The notes: generated by a model not told the origin, from the letters alone. A DNA stretch of 64,000 bases from Monodelphis domestica (GCF_027887165.1 NC_077227.1:75324305-75388304); one strand, 5' to 3'. Numbered from the stretch's first letter, positions 1 to 10,879 are shown. Program-made: numbers and translations.

Positions 1-136
1 CATGCAGGACAGAGTCAAGATGCCTTATGTGGATGCTGTTGTGCATGAGATACAGAGATATATTCATCTTCTGCCCTTCAGTCTTCCGCGATTAGCAGCC
101 CAGGACATCCACTTCCAAAAATACGTGATTCCCAAG
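1..136 (+). CDS. CYP2C: CYP2C exon 7 (partial at window edge)
   Basis: The reading frame starts at position 2 (Met-Gln-Asp-Arg) and runs 45 codons to the Ile-Pro-Lys before donor AAG|gtcaga at 137. CYP2C exon 7 is normally 188 bp, so about 52 bp lie upstream of the window. The open frame continues into the intron by chance. Confidence 0.92.
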
Positions 137-3100
137 GTCAGATGTGTTTCTTTTCATTATGATTTCACAAGGCACAAAATCACCCTCTTTGAACTGGGCA
201 CAGAATGCCAGTTCTATTTGCTTCATGTGTCCTACAGAGAGACACTTAAAGAAGTAGTTGTGTCATAGAGAAATGAGAGAGCTATCCTCTAGAGGTAGAA
301 GAGCTATGCTCAAAGTCCTGATTCCAACATATACTAAGTATGTTAACACATACTGGGAAATCACCTTATCTCTTGGGGCCCCTGACATCTAAGACTCTAA
401 GTCTCTGTGAGGGTGAACATATGACACACATGCCAGATAAGGCACACAGAGCTGTCTGTGTGGCATGCACTCATCACCTCCAGAGTTCCTTACTAGAAAG
501 GCAGAGAGACTACAGTCCAGCTGCTCCCTTCTCCCTCTCCACTGCCCTGAGGACATTTTTTCACTTGACCCATCCCTCTACCCAGCAGCCCAATGGGAGT
601 GCTTGCTCCCACCCCTGTCTGGGATAAGGTGGGTGAGTCACAGGCAGCAGATCTGGAGGGGAACAGAGGACTCACTCCCCTGCCTAACCCTAATCCTAAC
701 CCTAAATTTGCTTCTAACCATAACCCTAAATTCATTTCTAACCCCTAACCCTGAGGATATTTTTTTCACTTCAACCACCCCTCTGCCCAGCAGCCCAGTG
801 GGAGTACTTTCTCCCTCTCCTCTCTGGGGTAAGGGAGAGGCACAGCACATGGTTTCTAAAAGGTTCACCATTACTGCTCTAAGTTATGAAGTGTCAAATT
901 GGCAGAGAGAATTTCCTCAACAATCAATCTCTGATTCCCTCTATCAGTAAAATCTCAGGGCCATTTCCCTACCAAATGGAGAGGACTTTCATCCTGTTCA
1001 TTGATAGAAGAGAGGTTTTGTGTTATATAGGCAGCTAGGTGATGCAGTGGTCCAAGTACCTGGACTAAACTCAGATTCATCTTCCCAAGTTCAAATCTAG
1101 TGTGTGGCAGAAATTTATTAGCCAAAACACCAAGACACCAAATAAAGACTCCAAGTCAAAAAGAAATAGGTTTATTGAGAGAGGACCAGTCTCACAATAA
1201 AACTGGATTCTGGTTAACAACCAAATATTTTGAGTTTTGAAAGCAGCCCCCTTAAATAACACAAATTTGAGGAAGAGATATAGAAGTTATATGAAAAATA
1301 CAAGGAATGTAATCTGAATAATTTTCATATATATGGAGATATATATGTATATACAACCAATGTAATACCTGGGTGTATAATATTACATGTGTATTATGCA
1401 TGCTGTAAAGACCTTCTATGCAAAACTTACAGAATATGTACTAAGTACAGACCTTGGTGGTAATTTTGCAGAAAGAACTGAATACCTACTAGTCAAAGTG
1501 ACAGAACTAACAAAACACTGAATACTTACAAAACTACAGAGTAATAAGAGAACAAGATGACAGAATATGTAAAATACCTTGTATTAAATATAATCATGGG
1601 GTAGGCTTAGGGGATCTCACATTCATAGGTCTCAGACACCAGCTAAGTGACCCTGGGAAACTCACTAAACCATACTTGCCTCAATTTCCTCATTTGTAAA
1701 ATGAGCTGAAGTAGGAAATGGCAAACCATTCTACTATCTTTGCCAAGAAAATCCCAAATAGGGTAATGAAGAGTCCACAAAATGAAAAGACTGAATAACA
1801 ACAACCTCTTATATTGGAACTAGCCCATGCCTAAGAGTTAGGAGATAGTAGATTTCCTTTGCCACTTACTAGCAGTGTTAATTAAGGAGAAGTCATATCA
1901 TCCTTCTGGGCCTTTAATTCTTTTAAAGGAAGATGGTTTATATAGATGATTTCTAGTGTCCTGTGGAGCTCACATGTCCTAGATATTGTAAGTAGCACTA
2001 GAGCAAATCATTTTAGCAAGAATGATTTTCCTATGTTGTTTTCCTATGGTAGGAGGAGAAAAGGGGACTAAGGAAATCTACTAGGTCGTATGGGTAGGAA
2101 GAGATGAGGTGAAGGACAGAATGACCCAAGCAAGGCCATAACCTCTTTAAGCTTAAGTTTTACCACAAAGGAACTGACAGGAAAGATCCATTATATAATC
2201 ACTGTTTCTTACCTAGAGAATATAAAACATTATTTCATTTAATAATATTAATTAAATATTATATATTAAAAACTAACCCTTGGGACTTATGAGAAAGAAT
2301 GCTATCCATGTCAAGAGAAAGAACTGTGGGATTAAAAATACAGAAGAAAAACAAATAACTTACATTTGTTTATATGGGTATATAATTGGGAATTTTGGTT
2401 TTAAAAGATTGCTCTATTTCAAAAATGAATAATATGGAAATAGGGATAAGTGATAATATTTGTATAACCCATTGGAAATGCTTATTGGCCGGGGCGGGGG
2501 TGGGGGGGAGGGAGGGAAGGGAATGAAAATGAAATATATAAACATGGAAAAATATTTTTAAATTCCTTAATTAAAAAAATTAAGAAATAAAATAAACCTA
2601 GCCCTTGGGAGGGACCAGTGTATTAAAAGCAGCCTCTTAGATATATCAAGGGACTGAAAATACTTGTTCCCATCTTCCATGAATCTCATACATCAATGCT
2701 GTATATATGCCATCAACTACTATATGTTAGCTTTTGAGGAACTTAGAAATCACCAGATAGAATGTTTGTAAAGAAAAACTCTTGACTTTGGGCTATTTGT
2801 TATTTTTTTAAAGTGGCTATGGATTACTGATATTTCATCTACATTAAATGCATATATCTAGAACTATTCATGTTAGACATTTTATATAGCTTATAGATAT
2901 GTGACATATCCCAGCTAAAGTCCTAATTTCTTGATTCCAGGGCACTAGTGTATTCCCCTTGCTCTACTCCGTCTTGTATGATAGAAAAGCATTTCCCAAT
3001 CCATACGAGTTTGACCCAGAGAACTTCTTGGACAAGTCTGGAAACTTTCAGAAGAATGACCACTTTGTACCATTTTCTTTGGGTAAATATAATGTATGCT

Positions 3101-6100
3101 TCTCTGTTATGGGGAGAGCTGTCCTGATGGGAGAGGATTTCCCACCTAAAGAATTACAAAGTCACCCCAGTACAGGTAAAAAGGTTTATTAGGGAGATTG
3201 AGGAGGAGGAGGCAGTTCCTTATTGGGAGTCTGTCTGTCTAAAGTGACAAAAAAATGGGGTATTTATTGGATTGATGGGAAGGCTGAGTACTTGATAAAC
3301 AAGGGGGCAGTAGACATGTGACTTTGGGGGGGGGCTAGAGGTAGTAACTCCAGTGACTTTGGAAGAGCTTGAGGTTGACATGTGCCCTCAGAGGGTCACT
3401 TTTGGTGAGAAGGAGGGGCCTGATGTTGACTTTGTGACTCACAAGGGCAAGTGACTTGGGGGAAAGACCTGGAGTTGAAGAAATTGTTTATCAGGAGATA
3501 TGCAGATCTCAGAAGGTAGAACAGGCATACCATCTTTATGCGTTTATCAGTGATCATCAGGGGTGGTCTTTTCTGGCCACACTGATTTTGAGGAATCCTT
3601 CATTTGTCCCCTAAAATTTCTGGTTTTTCTACATCTGACTCCATGTCCTTTTTGCCAGGTTCATTGAGTTAAAAGAGGTAATTAGTAAGAGGTAATCAAA
3701 TCAAATTCCAAAGGGATTGAGATAATTGTTGAACCACAGAAATACTCAGCTGGATTGAATACAACATGGTTTAGTGGAAAGTAGGTTACATTTAGATTCA
3801 GGAGTTTGGGGTTTGAATCTCAACTCTGACACTTGTAATGATGTGACTATGGTCAAATCACTTAATCTCTGAGCCTTAGATTCCTCCAGTGTAAAATAAG
3901 GACAATAATACCTAGATTTTATCATTGCTATGGGAAGAATGCTTGGGAAAGATTAGAGCATTATAAGTGAATTATGAGGATTATAATTATTCCATTCATT
4001 AAGAAAAGTGGATCAGATCAGCTAATTATTCAGGGACCAAATTATTGTTAGGTAAGAGCTATGCCAATTTAGAGGCAGACACAGGTAATGCTTCCTCCTG
4101 ATTGATTGTTAAGAATGCTGGATTTGAAATCAGGAGAAATGGGTTTTAATCCTATTTCACACATATGTTAATTATGTAACCATATACTAGTCTTTTGATC
4201 TATCTGAGCCTCAGTTTCCTAAACTAAAAAATAGGGATAACATTTCCTTTAGTACCTGTTTTATAGAGTTGTTGTGAAGATAACATTGTCAATTATTCTG
4301 GAACTATAATTGCTATATATGAATGTAAGCTTTGAGTTTTTAAATGATCCAGCCATTCTCAACACCCATATTCACAGAAGTGAGATAGTGGGAGGCATAG
4401 TGAGGTTAGCCTTGGGAATCAGGAAGCCCTGGGATATAGTCCTGCCTCAGAAACACCAGCACTGTGTGTCTGTGAAAAAAGTCATTTAATTTTTCAGGTC
4501 CTTGGGAAATTCTTTAAGGCTTAGTTATTAAGGATTTTCCCACCTCCATCTGTGAAGAGGTCATGAAGTCACAGGTCCGATCCCAAACTCAAGCAAATGG
4601 CCTGTATTTCTAGATAACCAAGTGACTACCCACTGAGCTTCTTTTCCCTCCTAGTCTTTTTACTGTTGCTTATTTTTAAGAACACAATTCACCAGCATTT
4701 CACTTATTCTGAAAATATTGCATGTGAATGTCATTTCTCTGATTCTGACACTTGAGACTGTTATGGGTAAAAATTAGGGTTGTTGACTGAATATATTATA
4801 CTAGTGGTCACCAGGGATTAAAATTCAATCCCAATAAAATACTCAAGTCAGTTTGGAATTTTATGGTGGTTTAATTACAATAGTAGGAAGAAATTAAGGA
4901 GAGAGAGAGGAAAAGGAATCGGACTGCTCTGGAAAGCCAGATAGGAGTTCAGAGGCCTAGGCCAAGGGACCTTCTCAATCTAGCTTGGCTTCCAGTCATG
5001 AGTCCTCCTAGGAGATGAGGGGCCTCCTAGGAGTATATTGCTTTAGGAGCTAAAGGAAAAAAAGGAATCAGCCTAAACCACTTACCAAGCACTCTAAGAA
5101 CTCTGCCAGGAGTTCCCAACACTGAAAGAGCCCATATATCTCCCTGAGAGCGAGCAAGAGGGAGAGAGACAGGAGAGAGGAAGTGACACAAAATATATAG
5201 ACCGTTCTTTACATTACTTCCTACATCTCACATGTTCCAATGGTAACTTAAGCTTAACTTAGGACAGCCCAGCAGGTCTGTTAGTTATTTCTTATTTGTC
5301 ACTTGCTAGCACATGTCTATTATAGGCCATCCTCCTCAACACTTAATCCTTAAGTAGGGGTGTATACATTCCCGGTTGCTAGAATTCTAAGACCAAGCAA
5401 AATGGAGAAAATCTAAAATTCACAATCCCCCTGATGATGATTGGGGGATTAGTTTCTCCAAATGATTACTAAACATAATCATCTTGTACCTCTAAATCTT
5501 CTAACTGCAGTTGCATATGAAATTTCACCTTCTAAGAGGAAACCACAATAGTGAGATAGAAGAAGGGAATAGAAGAGAAAAAGGCAAACCCAATGTTGCA
5601 CTTGGCATACTGACAAAAAACAATTGGGGGCAATCCCCTTTTGGCATAAGAGTATACATTCAAATTAAATGTTCAATCAACCTTCAGTTCAATCAACCGT
5701 ACCCCAAAGTTCATTCTGGATCTTCTTGATGTAGTATAGGTTTTTCAGGCATCTTTCTGCAAACAGTTCATTCTCTGGATTTAGGAGTTAGCAACCTTCA
5801 TTCCTTTAAGATCTTTCTTGAACAAAATTTTTAAATCTTGGATTTTTATTAAAATACAATCCCCCCTGAAGTGGGTGTTGAGAAACACCCAGTTCAGCTC
5901 AGGATGCATGGTTGAGTTATGGGGTTGTATGGGTCAATTATCAAAAGAAGAGAAACAAAAACCAAAAACATAAGAAAAAAATGGAAGAAAGTTAAACTTT
6001 TGAGAGAAAGAAAAAAATTCAAAATCAGAATCAAAATATCAAAATCTATGTATAAAAAATTTTGAAGACATACTAGGAGCACCTTAGCCACCTAGATTAG

Positions 6101-6634
6101 CACCTATTTCCTTCCTTACCTATTTGACAGTGGGACCACCAAACATACTTGGCCTCTCTAGTATAAGACAGTTCACTGCCATTTCCCCTTACATTAGTGA
6201 GAACCTAACAAGATAACTAAAAATCACATGGGTCTGTCAATGTGGTCAAACCTGAGTCCTTCACCTTTAAGCTAAGTAAATTGGGGTTCATTAAATCTTT
6301 CTGGCTATAAGTTTGGGGGCTTCTAGATTCTATATCGACAGGTCCTATCATCCTTCTCCTCACACAGTTTTCTTGACCAATATATTTGTCTCTCCTGGTG
6401 CACTAATTCAATTAAATGGCTATCATGAAGCAGACTCTCTGGTTCCTTTTAGGAAAACGCCTCTGTCTTGGGGAGAGCTTGGCTCGGATGGAGGTGTTTC
6501 TCTTCCTGACTACTATTCTGCAGAACTTCACCTTGAAGCCCATGGTTGAGCCAAAAGAACTTGTCACCACCCCACTCAGAAATGGAATTGTCAACATCCC
6601 CTCAATTTACAAGTTATCTCTTATTCCTAGATAA
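1..6634 (+). CDS. CYP2C: Cytochrome P450 2C-type gene, 3' part (exons 7-9)
   Basis: This is the C-terminal third of a microsomal P450 monooxygenase of subfamily 2C, a haem-thiolate enzyme of the ER that oxidises drugs, steroids or arachidonic acid using electrons from P450 reductase. Coding exons are 1-136 (exon 7, cut by the window edge), 2941-3082 (exon 8, 142 bp, the size usual in CYP2C genes) and 6453-6634 (exon 9, stop TAA 6632-6634). Phases join 0 then 1. The joined protein shows the [13 protein letters not shown] region after the K-helix, the [13 protein letters not shown] meander, and the haem-binding signature [11 protein letters not shown] with its Cys ligand, split across exons 8 and 9. 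It ends IYKLSLIPR, like other CYP2Cs. Adjacency to CPN1 matches the rodent Cyp2c23/Cyp2c44 position, so orthology to that branch is inferred, not shown. Nothing broken is seen; exons 1-6 lie outside the window. Confidence 0.93.
403..876 (-). mobile_element. hAT-type non-autonomous DNA transposon
   Basis: Flanked by a perfect 8 bp target duplication CTCTAAGT (395-402 and 877-884), the hAT hallmark. Read on the minus strand it begins CAGTAATGGTGAACC. A relative lies at 42543-42880. Inside is a tandem duplication of about 200 bp (units begin at about 548 and 750) with telomere-like CCCTAA repeats between them. Confidence 0.75.
683..750 (+). repeat. Degenerate CCCTAA (telomere-like) repeats inside the hAT copy
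   Basis: Runs of CCTAACCCTAATCCTAACCC, then spaced CCCTAAA and CCCTAACCCT units. They sit between the two copies of the duplicated internal segment. Confidence 0.7.
1028..1803 (+). mobile_element. Marsupial tRNA-derived SINE split by an LTR-like insert
   Basis: The head is at 1028-1100 (GGCAGCTAGGTGATGCAGTGG), and the rest at 1626-1803 ends in the long-tail type (gccaagaaaatcccaaatag, then gaataacaacaa). The two parts are contiguous in the SINE consensus and are separated by 525 bp. Confidence 0.75.
1101..1625 (-). mobile_element. Probable solo LTR inside the SINE
   Basis: Begins TGTGTGGCAG and ends TTCA on the + strand, with antisense poly(A)-signal matches near its left edge. Flanks are ctag and atag, a 4 bp duplication with one mismatch. 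Fossil; family not assigned. Confidence 0.45.
1815..1970 (+). repeat. MIR SINE
   Basis: Degenerate MIR core (cacttactagcagtg, then cttctgggcctttaatt). Confidence 0.5.
2285..2590 (+). mobile_element. L1 3' end, 5'-truncated
   Basis: L1 3' UTR: agaaagaactgtggga, gaataatatggaaatagg, taacccattggaaatgctt, the G-rich stretch at about 2489-2520, and tail ggaaaaatatttttaaa. Confidence 0.8.
2941..3082 (+). CDS. CYP2C: CYP2C exon 8
   Basis: 142 bp between acceptor gattccag and donor TTGG|gtaaat. It encodes [20 protein letters not shown] and then the meander and the start of the haem-binding loop (FVPFSLG). Phase 0 in, phase 1 out. A solo LTR begins 22 bp after the exon end. Confidence 0.95.
3105..3633 (-). 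mobile_element. Solo LTR in CYP2C intron 8
   Basis: On the minus strand it begins TGTAGAAAAACC and ends CCCCATAACA, with AATAAA about 70 bp before the end. Flanks tctc and tctg form an imperfect 4 bp duplication. Fossil, no coding part. Confidence 0.65.
3755..3990 (+). repeat. MIR SINE
   Basis: MIR landmarks in order: tagtggaaag, ggtttgaatctcaactctg, tcaaatcacttaatctctga, gtaaaataaggacaataat. Confidence 0.75.
4100..4335 (+). repeat. MIR SINE
   Basis: MIR landmarks: tgggttttaatcctatttca, ctgagcctcagtttcct, aatagggataac, gttgttgtgaagata. Confidence 0.7.
4388..4600 (+). mobile_element. Marsupial SINE, long-tail type, diverged
   Basis: gtgggaggcatagtg, then a degenerate body, ending aagaggtcatgaagtcacag, which matches the tail of the long-tail SINEs. 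Confidence 0.5.
4759..6100 (-). mobile_element. Endogenous retrovirus remnant: 3' LTR plus adjoining internal part
   Basis: The LTR spans 4759-5424 (minus-strand ends TGTGAATTTTAG and CCCATAACA, with an ATTAAA signal). Directly upstream in its own sense is the purine tract GGGGGAT, as expected next to a 3' LTR. Internal sequence continues to about 6100; its far end is unclear and no gene parts were recognised. Class not assigned; old and incomplete. Confidence 0.6.
6235..6340. mobile_element. 106 bp palindromic mini-element with LTR-like ends
   Basis: Begins TGTCAATGTGG, ends ATATCGACA, and is flanked by a perfect 4 bp duplication GGTC (6231-6234, 6341-6344). Its minus strand starts TGTCGATATAGAATCTAGAA, close to the left end of the 400 bp element at 8751 and to the 5' end of the LTR at 17329-17903. 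Confidence 0.65.
6453..6634 (+). CDS. CYP2C: CYP2C exon 9 with stop codon
   Basis: Acceptor ggttccttttag. The first two bases finish the Gly of FSLG, followed by [20 protein letters not shown] and the C-terminal beta region to IPR and TAA. The Cys of RLC is the haem ligand. Confidence 0.95.
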
Positions 6635-6866
6635 ATGATGGACAGTCTTTATTTTATGGTCATACAAATTAGCTTCATTGATTTGCTCCACAACACAGTC
6701 AATCTATTTTAAATGTATATCAATGTATTCTTGATGTTTGGTGTTGGATAGACATTGCTATAAGTGAAATATATAAAGAGATGAAAAGAGAACAACAATA
6801 ATACATGCTATGATTACATTCATAAAGATAAGCCATTAAACTGAGAAAAAAGTATCAAAATAAAAC
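6635..6866 (+). other. CYP2C: CYP2C 3' UTR with likely poly(A) signal
   Basis: AT-rich sequence after the stop. The first clear AATAAA is at 6859-6864, about 225 bp after the stop, a usual distance. The cleavage site is not determined. Confidence 0.5.
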
Positions 6867-6869
6867 AAA

Positions 6870-7330
6870 TCTAAAGGGAACTCAAAAACAGAGAACATTT
6901 ATTTGGGTATATATAATTTACATAAATTTAAGCAAATTGTCAATAATTGGGAGATTATGTTTAGCACATACTTTTATGCATTTGTTTATTAAATGATTTT
7001 TGATGGTAATAGTGGTTACTAAGCATAAAATTCTAAAGAAAAACAGTATCTGGACAGTTCCTGCCAGAGAGACATACGTGACCGAGGAACAAGAGAGTCA
7101 CCACAACCTCATTCTTGCTCCTCTTGTTTGGCAGCAGCAAAGAACTACTTCAAAGGGAAATCATATGCTCAATTCATGGGTTTATTCTCAATCTTGAGAA
7201 ATTCTGGAAAGTCTGCAAATCATCCTTGACAAATGGTTCTAAATCGTGTTTTAGAGCTGATTATAGAGAAATAAAGGGATCACATATTAGAATGACATGA
7301 CTGTAAATATGTGTCTGTTATGCATGTTTG
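6870..7330. other. Spacer after CYP2C, no gene seen
   Basis: AT-rich, probably unique sequence with no recognised repeat or conserved reading frame. Confidence 0.4.
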
Positions 7331-7335
7331 TAGTA

Positions 7336-7336
7336 T

Positions 7337-7376
<40 letters not shown>
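7336..7376. repeat. (AC)n(AT)n microsatellite
   Basis: About 22 bp of AC repeats followed by about 17 bp of AT repeats, abutting the T-rich end of a SINE. Confidence 0.9.
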
Positions 7377-7558
7377 TTTTTTTTTAAACCTTTACCTTCT
7401 GTCTTGTATTGACTCCAAGGCAGAAGAGTGTAAAGGGCTAGGCAATGGGGGTTAAGTGACTTGCCCAGGGTCACACAGCTAGGAAGTGTCTGGGGTCAGA
7501 TTTGAACCCAGGACCTTCCATCTCTAGGCCTGGCTCTCAATCCACTAAGCTACCCCCT
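7377..7558 (-). mobile_element. Marsupial SINE, short-tail type
   Basis: Full antisense copy: ttaccttctgtcttgtattg, gtgacttgcccagggtcaca, tttgaacccaggacc, ctaagctaccccc. Confidence 0.9.
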
Positions 7559-7694
7559 GTACACATATATATGTATGCATATAATACCCTGTAGCCCACC
7601 ATCTGAATCAGGCTGCTACATCTGCCTTTTAGTGTTCTAGGGCACACTGAGTGATTTGTGAGGTGTCTCTTCTATTGCCTTTACCTTAAGCACC

Positions 7695-7870
7695 AACATA
7701 CTGTTAGCAGGGCTGCAGCACACTGCCTGGCACACAGTAGGCACTTAATCAATGCTTTTAAAAATACCCTTACCTTCTGTCTTAGGATGGAAGTGAAGTA
7801 TCAGTTCCATGGCTGAACAAGAGCAGTAAGGGGATTAAGTAAATGGGATTAAGTGACTTGTCTCAGAAGG
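7695..7870 (-). repeat. MIR-like scrap and diverged SINE fragment
   Basis: gcctggcacacagtaggcac (7725 area, read on the + strand) is an old MIR or L2 tail. ccttaccttctgtctta, then gattaagtgacttgtctcag, is a partial antisense SINE. Confidence 0.5.
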
Positions 7871-8577
7871 GTTAAAAAACAAACTAAAACAAAACAGTGC
7901 TGGTGTTATGCCTGAACCAGAGCCAGAAAGAATTCTGCTAAGAGAGGACTAGCCTGAGGAGACTCAATATGTGGTTAATGACCTTTAGTATCTCCCCGAA
8001 ACTTGCCTTTAGAAATGACCCTTTCAGAGGCACTGTCTCCTCCTCCTCCGTTATCACCTGGTGCCCAATAATCTATCCCGGTAGGGAATCTGATATTTTA
8101 TTCCTCAAGGGGATGCATACATCCCTCTCTGAGCATTCTTGACTTCCTTTATCTGATCAATAATTCATTGACTTTACTAAGTTCAGGCCAGGGTTATGGA
8201 ATTCTGGGCTTTGGGAGACCAGGTGGGGATGGGAGAGAAAGGAGAAATGTGTGCTCAAGATGAGGCAAATGGGATGTATGTTCCTCTCAGTGACACCATA
8301 AGTAATTTCATGGCTGGTTGGCAGGGAAGTTTCTGAATACTCTATTTGTCCAGATGTGGGAGGATTGAAGATTACAGAGCCTAAACGATGCTAAATACGT
8401 ACACGTCAATATCCCTTCTTTTGAACAAACTCTTAGTACCTCTCTAACCCAGCACTTTACTGGAGAAGAATCCCTTCTACAAGCAGACAAGTGGGTTCTA
8501 GCATGAAGGTCTCTATTCCCATGATGGACATTCCCACTCCTGGCTCAGGTTCAGGAATAATACCAGAACTCTTTGGG

Positions 8578-8712
8578 GTTTTTTAAAACCCTTCTGCCTT
8601 AGAATCAATATTGGTTCCAAGGCAGAAGAGTGGGAAGGTCTAGGAAATGGGGGTTAAGTGACTTGCCCAAGGTCACACAGCTAGGAAGTGTCTGAGACCA
8701 GATTGGAACTCA
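8578..8712 (-). mobile_element. Marsupial SINE, truncated
   Basis: cttctgccttagaatcaata, gtgacttgcccaaggtcaca, then ends at gattggaactca where the next SINE's T-tract begins. Confidence 0.8.
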
Positions 8713-8717
8713 GTTGA

Positions 8718-9312
8718 TTTTTTTTTAACCATTATCTTCTGTCTTAGAATTGTCAATGTGGAATCTAGAAGCCTCCAAACTTGTAGCCTAGAAAGATTTA
8801 GTGATCCCCAGTTTACTTAGCTTAAAGGTTTAAAGCCTTAGGTTTGACCCCGTTCCTGTGAGAATCCACCATGAGCAGAATCTCAGGCTTAACAATCCAC
8901 TTCAGATGGGGACTAAGCTGAAGCAATAACTGAGTGACTTTTTGGCACAGTAGGCAGCTTGTCAGTCTCAAAAGCTGAAGGTCCCAAGTTGGGATCCTCC
9001 AAAGGAAGGTGTGATATACTGGGAGAGGTCTCTAGAAAAGTCACTTGGCTTGGGCTTAGTCCCCCTCTGAAGTGGATCGTTAAGCCCTGAGATTCATGGA
9101 TTCTCACAGGAACAGGGTCAAACCTGAGGTTTCTAGATTCCATGTTGACAGAATCTATACTATGCCTTGGTAGTAAGGGCTAGGGCAGAAGAGTAGCTAG
9201 GCAGTGGGGGTCAAGTGACTTGCCCAGGGTCACACAGCTGGGAAGTGTCTGAGGTCAGATTTGAATCTAGTACCTCCCATCTCTAGGTCAGGTTCTGAAT
9301 CCACAGAGCTAC
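8718..9312 (-). mobile_element. Marsupial SINE split by the 400 bp mini-element
   Basis: Tail part at 8718-8750 (tatcttctgtcttagaat) and body at 9151-9312 (gtgacttgcccagggtcaca, tctctaggtcaggttctgaa). The two join in the consensus at AGAAT. Confidence 0.85.
8751..9150. mobile_element. 400 bp inverted-repeat mini-element with LTR-like ends
   Basis: Begins TGTCAATGTGGAATCTAG and ends TAGATTCCATGTTGACA, with a perfect 4 bp duplication GAAT (8747-8750, 9151-9154). The arms are inverted copies of each other, with matches reaching inward to about 8918 and 9052 (for example GGTTTGACCCCGTTCCTGTG against its complement). The left arm has about 57 bp missing from the right. The middle, about 8920-9050, is unrelated to the arms. 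Confidence 0.7.
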
Positions 9313-9880
9313 TCTCTCCTTCTTTTAGCTCTTTTCTACTCCCCACCCTCTCCCTAACACAGAATATAGTTTTGCTGGAAGTCTTGGATAGACAAAGAAA
9401 GGATTTCCATTATCTTTGTATGGGGCAGTACAAGGCAGAGATAACTGCTCAGTAATCTCCCAGAACTATTTCCATGAATGGAGTCCTGGGGTAAGGATTC
9501 TCATTCTAATCTCTGTGGAATGGGGACCTGCCCAGAGGAAGGGGTCTTTAAGGGTGTGGTGAAAAACAAATTCTCCCTCCCAAGAATAATGTCCAAATAG
9601 TCCTTCAACTTGGCAGGAAGGGGAAATTGGAAGGGAAGAAACTAAGGAGTGGATTACAAACCACATCCTAGGAGCTGGAAGAGTCAAAGAGATCCACCCC
9701 ATAGCTGAATCAGGCCACTTGAGTGCTGACTGGAAAATGGGAACTGTCTGCCCTCTGTCCTCTTTGTAATCACCTCCTCTGGGGAATAGAGATAGAAAAA
9801 AGGCCAGTTCCATGAGTGCTGCTCCCCAGAGCCAGACAGGGCTCTTTAGATAATGGTTGCTATTTTTTCTGTATAGACAA
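9313..9880. other. Unassigned spacer
   Basis: No recognised repeat. The open stretch on the minus strand (9466-9813) has no similarity that I recognise and no gene-like context. Confidence 0.35.
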
Positions 9881-9979
9881 TTCAGTTTGAATCAACAAAC
9901 ATTTATTTATTAAGGGCTTTTCACGCCTAAGACTCTGTGAGGCAGAATCCTCTGGGTGTCCTCACAATTCTAACAAAAT

Positions 9980-10150
9980 CTTCTGCAGGAGGCCTTTTTT
10001 GGGGGTTCCTCCCCTCCTTACACACACTGCCAGTGCCTTCTCCCTGAGATTACCATCAATTTATATGTATACACTTTATATGTGCAATCTTTTGTATGTT
10101 CTCATTTCCATCTGAATGGGAGCTTAATAAATGTTTGCTGATTTCCATAA
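9980..10150 (+). repeat. L2 3' end
   Basis: cagtgccttctccctgagat, then gggagcttaataaatgtttg: the usual L2 terminal landmarks. Confidence 0.6.
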
Positions 10151-10339
10151 GGCTAACCAAAGAATATTGTTCTTGCTATATTCCCTTTGCAAATCACTTT
10201 CAGTTTCTGTCTTCTTGAATCCAAACCCAGTGCCACCTACCTGCCCAAGTTACCTCCTTAGTATATTTGAAAAGGGCTAGACCAGGTGGTCTCAAAAGAT
10301 CCTGTCCAGCTCTAAAATTAGATCTGAGGTTTTCTGGTA

Positions 10340-10480
10340 AATCAAAGACATAAAAGAACTTGAGAAGTCATCTAGTCCAAGCTCTTCATTTTGCAGATAA
10401 GGAAATAAGGCTCAGAGAAAAGTGGATTGCCCAAGGGAGATCAGAGACATCATTGGAACCTTCAAATCCAGGGTCATTTT
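10340..10480 (-). repeat. MIR SINE
   Basis: gtcatctagtccaagctctt, ttgcagataaggaaataagg, gattgcccaagggagatca: antisense MIR. Confidence 0.6.
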
Positions 10481-10879
10481 CCTCAGTCTACAAACATGAA
10501 AGAGGAGACAATGACAATGATGGGAATCAACCAGATCTCACTTGATTGTTCATATTCCCTGGAGGTTGGTAAAAAGAACACAAATTTAAAAAATGGTAGT
10601 AAAGTTGACATTTGGTGTCTCTACCACTCATAGAGGATGGTGACCAGAAGGGGAAAACAAGGAACTGGAGCTCTAGAGAATTCTAGAGAATTCATGGCTC
10701 CATCAACCAACAAGAAGACATGAGGGAGGAGAGCTGCATGCAAGGAGTGAGTGAGTGAAATGGCAACAGAAACTTCATTAATAAAATTGTCACACTTATT
10801 AAATTGTCTGACATTAAGTATAGATGGCCCCACAAGATACTTCACAACTTTGAGGCATCTAACAAAATCAAGCATTCAA

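Noticed and set aside
137-268. Read-through coding extension of CYP2C exon 7
   Set aside because: A canonical donor ends the exon at 136 and exon 8 joins in frame; the extension has no P450 similarity.
683-750. Chromosome end or fusion point
   Set aside because: The CCCTAA block is short, degenerate and enclosed in a hAT element with its own target duplication.
7280-7474. Minus-strand open frame with a cysteine-valine repeat
   Set aside because: Translation of the AC/AT microsatellite and the adjoining SINE.
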